A stretch of 64,000 bases of DNA, taken from positions 20,933,001 through 20,997,000 of the forward strand of contig NC_092680.1 of assembly GCF_964355755.1 (NCBI RefSeq). Direction: 5' to 3'. A program made the position numbers and the translations under genes. This document shows, in pieces, positions 34,001 to 46,787 of this stretch (the first letter of the stretch is position 1; each line of letters starts with the position of its first letter). The stretch comes from Antedon mediterranea. Its lineage: Eukaryota > Echinodermata > Crinoidea > Comatulida > Antedonidae. The notes beneath the pieces are model-generated. The model worked only from the letters and a program-made list of their open reading frames with translations, did no database searches and was not told the DNA's origin.

Positions 34001-37000
34001 CGTTAAAAAGTTCATTAACATTTTCGCTATTTAAGACTGCTTTGACAAAACACTTTCACATGATTGTAATCATTTAAGTAGTTTTATATCAGCTGCTGCT
34101 TTTACGGAATTTTCGAAAGCTTCTCTAACTTTCGTAAGTCCTTGATTGACACTGACATTATGATATTAATGTTGGGTTATTTTCTTTTGTTGTTGGCTCA
34201 TATAATATCTTAGTTTATTCTGTATTAACTGTACTTGAGTGAGTGCATAATCTGCTCTAGCCTATTCTCGCACTCATGATTAGGACTATACAAAATACAT
34301 TAGGAATTTCAATATTTTGTCACAATTAGCGTGCTATACCTTCATAGCTCCTCGTAGAGACTTGGCGTCGTAAAACGCCGGTTTATCGAGCAGTGCTATT
34401 ACAACATCCTCGTACTTTCCACCCAGCTCACTTTTCAGATCCTTTAAGAGGTCCTAAAATCAAAAGCAATCAGATTATGATTGATTTATATACCAGTAAA
34501 ACGTGGTTCCCACTAGAAGGAAACGCAACGTAACGCAGCGACGTATCGACGCAAAGTGCTTTATTGCGTAATCACAAGTGAGAACCTACGACACACTCAG
34601 TGCTGCAAACATCGCAGGTTTGATTCCACGCAGGCGGAGACGAACACAATTATTAGAAGGACATTTTCTTATGTTGTGTAGGTTTCGTTACGTTGCGTCG
34701 CTAATGGGAACCTTTATTACGACATACCTTGTACATACATGTATCACCACTTTTCTTGCAAGACCATACTTTAGTAGTGTATTAAGGTCGGACGTTTTAC
34801 TTGTAGTATACCGAATAACGTTTTATTACAAGTCATAACTATTAATGTTTTATTATAAAGCTCTAGTATTAGAACGCAACAAAACATGCACTGAAAGTAG
34901 AGCAGTTTTGTTATTCATAGCCTTGACGAAACAGGGACACTCGTTTCTGGATCTATGCTCAGCAGGCCTATGATACAGCTTCCCTCTTTACAGACCGTGT
35001 TTCCTTATATTAACTACTACCGTACCTCTTAAAGGCCAATTTACACAGACGAGCGGTAACGGTAAGCGGAAAACCGCGTAGCTTGTCATCTAATCTGTAT
35101 CTAATCCAGAGCGGAAACCGCCCGTCCGCTCCGCGTTTTGTGACGTAAATGGTCATAAGTAATAATATAGATTTTATATTGTACTACCGTTACCGCTCGT
35201 CTGTGTAAGATAGCCTTAAAGCTACAGTGCACACTATAATGTTCGAAACGAGAGACGGTGCTGTTTTGTTAAATAATGAAAAACATTACGATGAATTTGG
35301 CCTTTGGCGACGCGTCGTCTTCCGTTCCGTGAAACGGACTAGGATGAGCGTGATAACTATAGTACAGAATTCTAATCTATTAAGCCTACAGTAATACAAG
35401 TTATATTAGTCATGTGCCCCTATTATTGAGTATTGTAATTCAAACTATCATGTGACCACTTTCATTCTCTTAATGTTGTTCAGAGGTGAGAAATGTCACG
35501 TGAAATGTCTTGGAATGTAGCTCCAATTATTCCAAAAGAAAAAAATAAAACTTAAAAAGAAAGTAAATCTTACATCTTTCAATATTGTTTACCATTGTTT
35601 AATTATTATAGTGGTTTTTTTTTGGGGGGTGGGCGGGTTTCTTTTTTTACCTTTCCGTATGAGGTTTTGAAGTGAATCACAATTTCCTGTCTCTGAGCGT
35701 TTGATCTGAACGCCAGTATATCGGTAATCGCCTGTTCGTCCGTTCCTTAAAAAAATGTTGCGGAGAATTATTATGTTTTGTTACGTGTTCAACATTGAAT
35801 AGTAGGCCTATTCCTTGTTTTAGTTAGTCAGACATGCCTTACCGTGATATCTTTATAGCATGTACAGTTCATTCAAACGAAAACAATTTTTATTTAAAAA
35901 ACCGAACAATCTATAAATAAAACTAAAACGAACAATCTATAAATAAAACCAAAAGAAATACCAACAATCTATATAATTAAAAGAAAAACGAACGATCTAT
36001 ATAAATAAAAGAAAAACGAACGATCTATATAAATAAAAGAAAAACGAACGATCTATATAAATAAAAGAAAAACGAACGATCTATATAAATAAAAGAAAAA
36101 CGAACGATCTATATAAATAAAAGAAAAACGAACGATCTATATAAATAAAACTAAATGAAAAAACTACTAATCTATATAAAACTACAACACGTGACGTGAA
36201 CCAGGCACTTACGGACGGAAAGAAAATGCAAAATCAATTTAATAATAGTAAATAATTTCGTGCAAAAAAATTCCCATAAAACAACTGCACCGTATACATT
36301 ATGTATATCACTATACCCTATACAAAAATAGGGCTGTAGAGAAGTATGACCATTACTTAATGCATGACACATTACCAGCTGACTAACCTAATCCCTTCAT
36401 TGCTTTCCGTAATGCACCACAGTCCGCTTCCTTGTCAAAGCCAGCATAGCTGCTTACAGTTCCCTTTAAATAAACATGAAATAAATGTTAAAACTCCTCA
36501 TATTTCAGTATGTTATTGCATGAAGAAATTCTCTTCCATGACCCCAGTGTCATTTATTTTATTAAATATCTACAAAATGGTTTTTTTTTTTGAATGACAA
36601 TTAAAATGTTACTAATTATTCTCGTTTAAAATAGTTGTTTTTTTTTTGTTGGAAAGATTTGACATTTTGCTTCAGGTGTTACTTTATATTAAAGACCTCA
36701 AAAGAATGTTCACTCCATTTAGTTCAACTCAGAGGAATATTGTAGGTATAGGTCAATGGCTTAGGTTAGGCCTACTGTAGACAGTTCTAAGCCAGTAGTT
36801 TTGGCAAATGCACTCCTCCAGATAACTACCTCGGGATAACTAACCACGAAGGAGTGAACAAAACCTTTATTTATTTAGACGAGATGGCTTTGAATGTAGG
36901 CCTAAAGGTGGTGAGGCTCGTCTGATCTGTGCAAGAGATCAGAATAAAATCAGTGCATCACTATGCCAGGTATTGTGTCTTTTTTTAGCAATAGATAAGT

Positions 37001-37705
37001 GATTTCCAGTTGAATACATGTGGTCACAATAGTACGGTCTTGTTCAATACATTATTTAACTTTAAGCTCTGTTATGTGGGTGTACTGAATAATACTGTCG
37101 TATTGTAGTAGCAATTGGTTTAGAGAAAATTACAAGGACACATAGAACTAACGGAAGGTAGTGGAAAGTTTACGCACCATGACCGAAATCTGTAGATATT
37201 TTTTCTGGACACGCCCTTTTCTTAATACAGTTTTTATCCGATAGGCCTAATGTAATATGTTTTAAAGTGTAATGCATTTACTATAATGTGGACCTAATTT
37301 TGAACAACTGAAGTAGGCCTACTTTTTTTTTAACATGAAAATAATCCATGAATTTTACAGAAGTCTAATCTAATGTCACGTACACAAACCAGCTTGCAGA
37401 TTTTCAGTAAATTTAAGTAATGAGTTTAAATAATAGTATTAGGATAACGACGTCCATATGGGCCGTATTATATGGCAATTGTGTTATTTTAATGCATATT
37501 AAGTCTACATTAAAAGACCTTACGGTTATATGATTGTATTTGGTAATTGCAGCGGTTAACTTGACAGGAATGTTTGTATCTTTTCTTCCATTTGTCAAAT
37601 CCACAGCCAAGTTAGAACCCGCTAAATACTAAACACTCTTCTGCCATATCAAACAGTTATCTTATAAACTTATTAATAAGTACCTACCTGACCTCTTGAT
37701 GCCAT
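30965..37705 (-). CDS. annexin, canonical four-repeat (gene 1 of the cluster)
   Basis: Calcium-dependent phospholipid-binding cytosolic protein. Twelve exons: 37705-37688, 36463-36388, 35745-35651, 34453-34340, 33818-33762, 33660-33627, 33255-33176, 32839-32771, 32510-32409, 32101-32026, 31544-31432, 31087-30965; 957 nt, 318 aa. The N-terminal tail is very short (MASRGQ, then GTVSSYAGF). All four repeats keep type II calcium loops: KGLGTDE with SELGG, KGAGTDE with SETSG, KWGTDE with SETSG, QGAGTKD with [18 protein letters not shown] is the usual repeat 4 entry. No signal peptide or transmembrane helix. Exon lengths and phases equal those of the next annexin, showing tandem duplication. Two donors (exon 2 GTTAGT, exon 7 GTTTG) are non-consensus but GT. 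The last exon is partly duplicated downstream. Orthology to a numbered vertebrate annexin cannot be fixed. Confidence 0.96.
32263..32394. mobile_element. MITE family A copy 5 (annexin 1 intron)
   Basis: Left end AAAGCTCTGTCTACACTATC; the right end is eroded (AAGTTTTGAGCTT). Located between exons 9 and 10. Confidence 0.7.
32965..33110. mobile_element. MITE family A copy 6 (annexin 1 intron)
   Basis: Left end GTGTCTATACTATCAAACTT, right end AAGTTTGATAGTGTAGACGA. CCATATATGG is at 33010-33019. Located between exons 7 and 8. Confidence 0.8.
33461..33600. mobile_element. MITE family A copy 7 (annexin 1 intron)
   Basis: Left end TAAAGCTCTGTCTACACTAT; right terminus missing after CACATCACATTTTTTTG. 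CCATATATGG is at 33511-33520. It ends about 27 bp from the exon 6 donor. Confidence 0.75.
34497..34716. mobile_element. foldback element family C (copy 4, annexin 1 intron) with inserted middle
   Basis: Left end AACGTGGTTCCCACTAGAAG, right end GTTGCGTCGCTAATGGGAAC. About 100 bp of unrelated sequence in the centre makes it longer than the copy at 27564. Confidence 0.7.
35033..35218. mobile_element. 186-bp inverted-repeat element (family E, annexin 1 intron)
   Basis: Left arm TTTACACAGACGAGCGGTAA and right arm GTTACCGCTCGTCTGTGTAA are perfect inverted copies. The element is flanked by CTTAAAGGC and GCCTTAAAG, so a TTAA-type target duplication is plausible. No coding potential; single copy in the window. 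Confidence 0.8.
35902..36180 (+). repeat. 28-bp minisatellite, about 6 clean copies plus degenerate ends (annexin 1 intron)
   Basis: Unit GAAAAACGAACGATCTATAT with AAATAAAA. The clean block is about 35983-36150 and degenerates on both sides. It lies between annexin 1 exons 3 and 2. Confidence 0.9.
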
Positions 37706-39333
37706 TTTTAGCTCTAGCAGTCTTTGACAATTTTTCACTGGTATAACTACTTTGGCTCGTCACCAACTGAATGACAGTCGTTTGTATTATATCTCCACAA
37801 CCCTTCCTCGAATCAGGCGAGTCCATTTCGTAAATGGGGAGTTTTAAATTCTTGTCAATTAAAAAAAAACTAAACTAGTTATTTTGCTGCAGTATCTCCG
37901 TCTAAGAGTAATAAGGTTTATCTGGTTAAATATCGACCTGGCGATACGGTGTTTGTTTGAGATGATGTCTTCTGTGTCGCAGAACATTGCCATTGAATGG
38001 AATTAATTTCAAGGGATTTTAGCCGTTTTTTGTTTGTTTGTTTTTTTATCCTTGTAGCATATAATACCGGACTTCTCCAAATTTGGTGATGATTCGAATT
38101 AATCTAAAATTCTTGATCATACATACACTTCTACCACAATTACCGATCGGAACTACTGGTTTTTTTCTGACGTCAAGTTGAGTTATACATCTTTATATAG
38201 GCCTGTGTTTTTTTTAAACGCAATATTGCTTTATTAATAATATATCTTTTATTATTAATAGTAACAAAAGAGGGAAGAAATTTATATTAAGGAGTATGTG
38301 GTGGTGGGAACCACTTTTAGGTTACGAATGCGTTGCCGTAATTGAGGCGTGATACTGTTTTATATTTGCTGTGATGTTTGGCTTATACTGCTGGCAACGT
38401 TATTATTATTAAAAATGGGTTTTTTTTTATATGGCTATGCAAAAAAAATAGATCGATAATTTAAATTTAAAAATACAGTTTACAGTATAAATTGATACAG
38501 ATTTTGTAAACATAATTATTGAACAAAAAACTCTCATCTATGTCTGGACCAAATGTAGGCCTATTTTTTAATCGTCATGTTCTTTTGATACATATGCATC
38601 TTCTTAATAATTATTAATGTGGTTATGTAAATATTAGATACAAGATATTAAATAGTCATAGACCTATTATAGTCACACAATAGTGAAAATGATATTATAT
38701 ATTATAATATTGTCTCTAAAATCATAAATGAATCAAATTCTGTGTAACCAACATTTGGGCTATGCGTGTGTGACCACAAATAAAATGATCTCTAACTCCA
38801 TCTTCTTTTATTATGATTATTATAATAATATTTAATATGTCTACGCATTTTTAAATTATAATTCATGTCTACTTCGTGCACTTAACTAATATACAGTAAT
38901 AAAGCTAGCTAGCTTATAATATGTAATAAACTTCTAATTAACATAATGGTCCTTTTTTTCGATGGCCCATAATGCACTGTATTGATCTTTCGTATATTCA
39001 TAATTCATGTCATTTATTAATTTGACCAAAAACCGTCAATAAAAACAGGTTAGGAAAAACAAAAGCGACCTAGGCCACGTATGACTCAATGAGTCACTAA
39101 AATATTAGAATAATATAATTGTTGTAAAAATATATTTATATGATATTATGTAATCCCACAGTTAAATTATCAAGTTAAGCCGTAGATTATTAAAAATAAA
39201 CTTTTAAAATATCTCGAAAAATATAAATTAGTTCATTTGTCGTAGTTTAATAATTTATAATGAGGCCCTTAACAATAGATAACTAAATATATTATTATTT
39301 CTATAAGTTGCTATACGTTTCGAAGGGCACTAT
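37706..39333. other. intergenic region between annexin genes 1 and 2
   Basis: About 1.6 kb of AT-rich sequence that should contain the annexin 1 promoter near 37706-37900. No clear TATA box or repeat element is recognised. The part nearest 39334 is the likely 3' flank of annexin 2. Confidence 0.5.
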
Positions 39334-39339
39334 TTTATT
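39334..39339 (-). terminator. candidate poly(A) signal of annexin gene 2
   Basis: AATAAA on the minus strand about 42 nt past the TAG stop at 39381-39383. Confidence 0.5.
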
Positions 39340-39380
39340 TCGCGTAATAAATCCAAAAAGGAACAAGTTACAAAATCATG

Positions 39381-42300
39381 CTATTCCTTTAAAATGGCAA
39401 GAAGGACGTTTTTGTAGTCTCCACTGCAATCGCCTTTTACAAACTTTTCAACTGTGTTGTTGTATTTCTGGATAAATTTCTTCTTTATTTGGTCAAGATC
39501 AATCTGAAAGAGTAAAACGTTTGATAGTGTTCATTTACGTTTTTTCCTGACGATAAATGCAACATAACGTAATCAAAAGATTTTTAATCCTTCCAATCTT
39601 CGAGCAACATGAACATGTGCTTCTATCGTATTTGGTTTTATATCATTGGACATCTGGGCCAAGGCATTGTTGAGTCGCTAAACAATTTGTGTTTTCTTCC
39701 AACACATTTTATAAACTTAATGTTTGAAACAGTGATGTGTAAAAGTAATTGTTAAAACTTGGGAACTTAAGATTCAATTAATTCTATTATTTCAAATATC
39801 CTTAGCACAATACAGAGGCCAGAATTGTATAAAGGTATAGGTAAAAAAATCCCACAAAATTAGATATTTGACGAGCAAAGCCGGCAGAATTAAACAAATA
39901 GATGAAATTTAAATATTGCACGTATTTGTTTTAAAATGTACAAATGTCAAGTTGCTCAAAGTTTCACCTACCTCGGATCTTGTTACGATAATGCGGATGA
40001 GTCGGTCGTCATCGGTACCAAGTCCCTTCATCGATTTGTACAAACCTTCGACGTAGTAATCGATTACGTCATTGCTAAATTTAGCTATGAATAACAAATT
40101 ATTGGTTACTATTTTAAATTTCGATTTTCAATTGTTAAGCACTAATTTAGAAACTAATTATATTATATTTGAGGAAATTTATTTGATCGTAGGTTATAGA
40201 TTGAAATTCATTTTTCAAAAGTAACATTTTTGTAGATATGACTCTCGAACTTTTGCTAATAATCATTTATTTTGTCCTCACCAATTGTCAAGTATCCGTC
40301 GCAAAGATCTCCAGATGTTTCACTTTTGATGACATCATTAATGTTTTTCTTGTGCGCCTGAAACAATTGAAAATACATTTTTTTACTACTTTTGTATCCT
40401 TTTTTCTTCAGGACCAACAATACAAAAATAAGAAATAAACTTCAAAAGCAGCTAACACAATTAGAAACTATTTAAACTGTTTCAGACTAATTAAAATTAA
40501 AATCCTAATAAGGTCAACAGCAGATTGTAACATACTTTTTCGTAGCCTGCAAAGACAGCTTTGAGGTGGGCGTGGCTTCGGGTTGCTAGGATACGGTTAA
40601 ATTCAGATTCGTCCGTGCCCCACTGGTCCTCACCAGCCTAGTAATTAATTAGTAAAATCTTTTATTAAATTATTTATTAACACAGCATAATATTTATCAA
40701 TATTTCATTTTTTTTATTATGGTTTACATAACACATTGAAATAAATAGATTGAAAAATAAAATAAATTAAAGCAAATACAAAATTCAAAGTTTACATTCT
40801 CTCTTTGGCAGAGCAAAATATCAGTTAAAATCAAAATGAAAAATGTCCAAATTACTATGCATAGGCCTACCTCAAACAAAGTTTTTACGTCTTGAACGAC
40901 TTTATGCTCGTCAACAACATCACTTTCATCTCTCTTAGCCTGTTTAACAAAAGAATAAAAAACATAGTTGATTAAACTTAAACAAGTTATTGTTATATTG
41001 TTGTAACAATATATATTATACGTATATGTTATCAGTTAACCAAAACCAATAAGAGTTATATTCTATTACCAGTATGTTAGAAATAATTGATTATTATAAA
41101 GAAATATTATTCTTATTTATAATTTTGAAAAAAAAATGTTACTTCACATGTTTGTACATAGATAACAAAAAAGCAAGATTGTTACTTCAAATTACTTTTA
41201 TTGTTAGCATAAATAAAATCAGACTTTAAAAAAAAGAATAAAAATATACCGTGCACATTGAGACCAATAGACGTTTGAAGTGACCGCTTGTATCGTCCAT
41301 TATGTCCTTCTCTAGTTCTCTATCGTAAACTAAAGCAAAAGAAAAAAGAAAGAAAATATAAAAATGTAAAAAAAGAAAGAAACAGTGTAAATGTTCAATA
41401 CAAGTTTAATTGATTTAGTTTACACCATCTGATTCTGTATCTGTCGCTAGATACTGTCTAACCGACTACTGCAAGTCAGTTAGATACATACATATCTAGG
41501 TGTATTACATATACTGTTATACAATTCATGTTGTCTCTGTCAGTAGGTTCTTGTGACAGCTGTATAGAATCAGCTGTGGAAGTGGCTAGTGGTACATAAC
41601 TTGTTGTATTTTGATCTATATTTAGATCCTTGTTGTATATTAGTTAATTATATGAATTATTTAAGAAGATCCTAAATACATGTTCGTCTTACATTAAGAA
41701 AGGATGGATGTAATTTTTAAAAATGAAACAAGAGCCAATCAAAGACGTACCTTTTTTGTACATTCCTTTTATAGCTGTAATTTCCTATAAATAGATTAAG
41801 AGATTATTACCAATAAGATGCGCATAGAGTATGTATATTAAGTATTTGGAGTAAAGCTCTGTCTACACTATCAAACTAGTTTGTGATGTACCCAAATATG
41901 GTAGTGATATCTCCAAATATGATAGATATCATCATCATGTCCATATATGGGAACATCACATTTTTTGTCACATAAAGTTTGATAGTGGAGCTTTCGAGTT
42001 CTCCTTGTTGACACCCCATTACATTAATCATAATAACATCTTTATTAATAAAGGGTTAAGATCGTATAATTTAATGAATCATGTTAACCAACCCATGTTA
42101 TTTTATTGCAAACACTGAACAGGTCAAAACGCGATGTCATAGTACTTGTGTAATTGTATTGCATCCGCCATAGTATTGTTCGATTATGATAAATACAGTA
42201 CTGGTAAATAGTAATACTTACTGCATTGCTTCTTGTACACATAATCTCAATCAGTACTCTCTCGTCTGTGCCAGCTCCCTAGTAAGTAAACAGTAAATTA

Positions 42301-45153
42301 ATTTATTTTACTGAACTACAATAGGATTGCAATAATGCATTGTTTAACTAAGTTATAGTGTTTTGATGTTCAAATATGCACGTTAAAAATGGTGCCGACT
42401 TTGTTCATATTGTGTCGGCCTACTTGTACGCACTGTGCATGTCACACCAGCCATGCAGCGTTATTACATCCACAACTTTGAATAATAATGTCGGAAAACA
42501 AAGGATACGCTTTTGAGACATGCGCATAAAGATCTGTCTACACTATAAAACTTTATGGTATGAAAATGTGATGTGCCCATATATGGACATGATGATGTCA
42601 TATCACTACCATATTTGGGCATACTACCACCATATTTAGGCACATCACACTTTTTTTGTCAAACTAGTTTGGACAGAGCTTCATGTTTGTGACGGTCGTA
42701 TTAATCACAAGCATATTAATTAAAAACAACAGTTTTACCGATATAGCCTTGTTGAGACTATGCACATCGTACTCGATCGGTGTCTGCATTAGTGCCAATA
42801 TTGTTTCTTCGTAGTTCCCACTCAGATCATCTTTAAGATCTTGTATCAAATCCTAATCACAATCCAGTGAGGTAATGATTAGTTTGTATTATTATTATCG
42901 ATAAATATACATAGCACCAACTGGCGTATGTTGAACAATAGAAAAATACGAACATAAAAAGAAACGACAGTTGTTGCCGGTACCAAGGCACAGCACTGGG
43001 TACAGAACAAAGACTAAACTGACATCGCCAAGTAAATGAAACTTATTGGGCGTGTGGGTATATAGAAAATAGGCTAATTCGCCTTTAAAGTGAAACAGTT
43101 TAATTTGGTTTCAGTGTATAACCAATAACACATACTAATAACAACTAACAACATTTGAATAATGAATTGAATAATCCCAAAAACATTTAAAAAAAATAAA
43201 AGCGTTAGGATAATCAGTGCTTATATCTACTCCGTTTCAGTATAATGATACTGCCCGTTCTAACTATGAACAAGATTCGCCTTCACGTCGATTTCGAATG
43301 TCACCAATGTTTTTTTTTGTCTTTGTCTATGAAATGTGTTACTTTTAAGAAGCATCTGCCGAATATAACTCACTTTTCCGTATGCTGTTTTGTACTGTTC
43401 CCGGATCTCTTGTCGTTGGGCATTGGTTCGGTTAGCAAGTATTGCTGATATCTGATCTTCATCGGTACCTATGTTTTAAACGTGGATCATTATTGCTCAT
43501 TTTCTTACATGAAATACATTTGTTCTCTTATATTGTGATTTTTGCCAATAGTTTGCATGCGCCTTTATTTAAAGTTGGAGAATTTATGAGGCTTACTGAA
43601 AAGAATTGGGTAACGCTATTAGAGTAAACCATTCTCAATTGAAAATCCAGATTAGACTATGTATTACTGTGGTAGTATTAGTAGCGTTTTTATATTTATT
43701 TAATTTAATTTGTCTCGTCATGTTGTGTTTTTGTGAGGGTCCCTAGTGATCAGCTTCGGCTGAATGAACCACCATCGTAAAAATATTGTTGAAATAGATA
43801 AATGAAAAATTTAATAATTATTGCTAACGAATAAGTCTAATGTCATGTCTTTTTCGATCTAGCGTCGTCTGATGGACCTCTCAATTTCTTTCTATCATGT
43901 CTATTTCTTCAACAGCAATCCATATTCTAAATCTTGTCTTCCAAAATGATCGCTTGCCCTAGGTTAGTCTCCAGGCCACCAGCTCAGACACTACTCTTCT
44001 CTCGGAATTTAAGATCAATGTTAATTTGCTGTACTTACCTAGACCTTTCATGGCATTCTTGAGAGCTTTTGCATCATCTTCCTTGTTGAACTTTGTGAGT
44101 GCTGATCGTATAGTACCCATTGCGCCCTACAAAATAGCAGAGTTATTACAATCTGATGTGTTTGATCTGAATTAGCACGAGAAATAGTCACCACTGAATA
44201 AACTACCAGCACAAATTGCGTGTAATTAACTACTATTTTTACATGTTTATATAGTTGATTGCAAAATGCATATGAATTGTTGACGTGGTCATTGGAGCCA
44301 CAGCTTACGAGTAGCATTGTGCACTGTGCGCACGTAAATCAACTTAAGTCATTTATGCACTCATGCGTGTATAAATTAGTAATAATTAGTAACAAACACT
44401 AATTCAGTTACGTCATTATCTCGAAACTTTAAATTGATGGTTTACATAACAATAAATGAATGTCGGTACCTGGCAATATTAGTATTTCATTCATGTATTT
44501 ATATATTCTTGTCTATATATATATATATACAAGTCACGTGACATGTCGTGTATTTAAATAGATAAATTAAATCGTGTTTTTAAGTAAGGACCCTACATGG
44601 AACCTCCCGATTTTTTTCGAAGTTATGCATTTTTGGCAAATATTTTGGAAACTCACAAATCGCCCACAACAAACAATCCGATAGTAAGCCCTGAAGTCGT
44701 CCACTAAACATACATCACCCATTAAGTAAACCTCAGTGGTCACAACCAAAAACCAAGCGCAGATCTCTCCCACGTAATCTTGAACATCACCAACAAGCAA
44801 ACTCACATCGACAAGACAATCTCCAATCGCTAAACCAAATTCGCATTGTAGTGCGCAGCTTGGATTTAACAAATAAGGCAACATTTTGTCTTATTTATCT
44901 TGGTATTACCATATTGTTGTTAGATTACGAACTAGTACCGGTAACTTACAATCTAATTTCAAGCTAAAAAATGAATTAAATAATTCCAATTCAGTTTGAT
45001 GAATTCAATATCATCCGTTATGGGTGAAGTTTATTGCGCGTACGCAGCCATGTCATCAATTTTCTAACGCGCGTTTTTCTTTTGCGTGTTAGGCCTATAC
45101 TAACACATAACTGTTACGGATATATATTTTTTGAAAATACCTACCTTGCTCAT
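39381..45153 (-). CDS. annexin, canonical four-repeat (gene 2 of the cluster)
   Basis: Calcium/phospholipid-binding annexin. Twelve exons: 45153-45145, 44126-44039, 43468-43374, 42852-42739, 42278-42222, 41784-41751, 41329-41250, 40939-40871, 40637-40536, 40357-40282, 40084-39972, 39503-39381; 960 nt, 319 aa. The first exon encodes only MSK. Calcium loops are intact in all repeats: KGLGTDE with DDLSG, GAGTDE with DDTSG, QWGTDE with SETSG, KGLGTDD with GDCSG. From exon 3 on, exon lengths match annexin gene 1 exactly (95, 114, 57, 34, 80, 69, 102, 76, 113, 123 nt). No signal peptide. A TATA box and CCAAT box sit just upstream of exon 1. Two family A MITEs lie in its introns. Confidence 0.96.
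41851..41994. mobile_element. MITE family A copy 8 (annexin 2 intron)
   Basis: Left end TAAAGCTCTGTCTACACTAT, right end AAGTTTGATAGTGGAGCTTT. Contains CCAAATATGG and CCATATATGG boxes. Located between exons 5 and 6. Confidence 0.8.
42527..42681. mobile_element. MITE family A copy 9 (annexin 2 intron)
   Basis: Left end TAAAGATCTGTCTACACTAT, right end AAACTAGTTTGGACAGAGCT. CCATATATGG is at 42577-42586. Located between exons 4 and 5. Confidence 0.8.
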
Positions 45154-45225
45154 TGTGATAGAAAGAAAAAAACGTTATTCGATCTGACGACTGTAATAGT
45201 TCATCTGATGATCTGGGAAATTCCT

Positions 45226-45252
45226 CCTTTTATAAGCGCTGTATCTTATTGG
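45226..45252 (-). promoter_or_regulatory. core promoter of annexin gene 2 (TATA plus CCAAT box)
   Basis: On the minus strand TTATAAAAGG lies at 45226-45235 and CCAAT at 45248-45252. The TATA motif is about 75 nt upstream of the ATG at 45151-45153, so transcription would start near 45200 with a short 5'UTR. The boxes are unusually close together (about 13 bp). The call is inferred from motif and position. Confidence 0.55.
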
Positions 45253-45469
45253 TCACATGTTGCCTATTGTGTTTTTGTCCAAGGACATCAAGGTTTGTTA
45301 AAATACAATATAACAGTTAAAACGTACCTAGGACGACAACGTCACGTGTCGTCAAACTAATCACTAAGCGATATTCTTCATTTATCAATATTCATTTTAA
45401 ATTGTTTTGTTAAATGTAAAATACTTACAAACATACTATACGTTTTTTTTAGGCTGGTTACATTCCTTA

Positions 45470-45616
45470 AACTAGGTTCTTGGTTTTGGACGATGCGCAA
45501 TGACGTATGCGCAACGCAAGTTTGACTAATCACAAGCGACAGTCCCAGTGATTGGTCAAATTATTTGCGTGGCACTTACGTCATTGCGTTGCGTCCTAGT
45601 GGGAACCAGTGCTTAT
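45470..45616. mobile_element. foldback element family C (copy 5)
   Basis: Left half TAGGTTCTTGGTTTTGGACG with GCGCAACGCAAG; right half ATTGCGTTGCGTCCTAGTGG then GAACCAGTG. The arms are inverted relatives with a diverged left tip. Confidence 0.65.
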
Positions 45617-46053
45617 GTAGTTTATTTTGATTTGATTGATAAAATATTGAATGTATCTAATATAAATTACAAGATTCTGCTTTCACAAAATTTATAATTA
45701 TATATATATATATATTTATAGGCGTTTATAGGTCTTTAGCAAATAAAGTCTAACAGTGCTTAGAAAAATATTAAGAATCAAGGGTGGTTTTGAAAACAGA
45801 TTTTTTTTCAACGTTAAAAATGCCAGCTATAAGGTTTAGTGTATTCCATTAGAAGTTTGTTTTTGTGTTTCAGTTGAGGAAAGGAGAGAACTACTAGACT
45901 GGTAGTAGGCCTACAAGGATATCATCATTCACTGATACGATGCCCTTCAATGAAATCACTACACAACCTTGCCATTGTATAAATGTATATAAAACAAAAC
46001 GAATTCAATATTTCTATAGTGTGTTTTGATTGTCTTTGTATTAAATGCCAAAA

Positions 46054-46147
46054 GAGGTTAAAATATAACAGGTAGGTCAGGTGACATACCATGGCCCAGA
46101 GAGGTTACAATATAACAGGTAGGTCAGGTAACATACCATGGCCCAGA
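46054..46147 (+). repeat. 47-bp direct tandem duplication
   Basis: Two copies of a unit starting GAGGTTA(A/C)AATATAACAG and ending ACATACCATGGCCCAGA, differing at a few positions. Confidence 0.85.
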
Positions 46148-46591
46148 GAGAAGAAGTTGCATATAATTAATACATTATCTTTCTGCACTGTAACCAAGGC
46201 TACCTATTGTTAATGAAAATTAAACAAACAACCGTTAAACATGCAGGTACAGATAACAAATGACTTTCAAACAAGAGCAACCAAATATAATACGAAGTTA
46301 GTTGTTAAACCAAACAATCCGATTTAGCATTATCTATGGACGACCCTGGAATGAAATCCATTCCATGATTATGACTGAATTTCGATTGCATTCATTTCAA
46401 CACACCAAAGTATATCGAACATTGGAAATCAATCAATAAGATTGTTGTTATCTGTCAATTTACAACAAAAACTACATACAAAAGGTGTTAATTTAGTTAT
46501 ACCAGGGAAGAGTGAATTTCAATCTTTCCTGGTTTTCAATCTTTGACAATCTTATACACAAAACCCTCCACCTTAATATATAGCATTCACT

Positions 46592-46597
46592 TTTATT
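46592..46597 (-). terminator. candidate poly(A) signal of annexin-like gene 3
   Basis: AATAAA on the minus strand about 190 nt past the TGA stop at 46788-46790. Confidence 0.4.
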
Positions 46598-46787
46598 AGT
46601 TTCAACTAAGTTACGATCACTCTATATGGGTTTACTTTGACCATTTTTAAAATGACATAATGGTAATTTGCAGATCCTCTGCTCGTGTGACGTGTTTAAA
46701 TTAAACATAACCCATCTACTTGATAAATATCTATCGATATATATCGGTAATTTATCTATTATCGAACGTGCAACAGATTACAACGGG

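Larger units (their letters stand above)
45253..46591. other. intergenic region between annexin genes 2 and 3
   Basis: Holds a family C foldback element (45470-45616), a (TA)n tract near 45700-45715 and a 47-bp direct duplication (46054-46147). No gene is recognised. Confidence 0.55.

Noticed and set aside
44567-44884. 105-codon minus-strand frame in annexin 2 intron 1
   Set aside because: Contains vague endonuclease-like words ([14 protein letters not shown]) but no ordered motif set. It could be a very old LINE scrap; not supportable.
45034-45360. 108-codon plus-strand frame over the annexin 2 promoter
   Set aside because: Antisense to the first exon and promoter, no family features, and the residue mix reflects AT-rich DNA.
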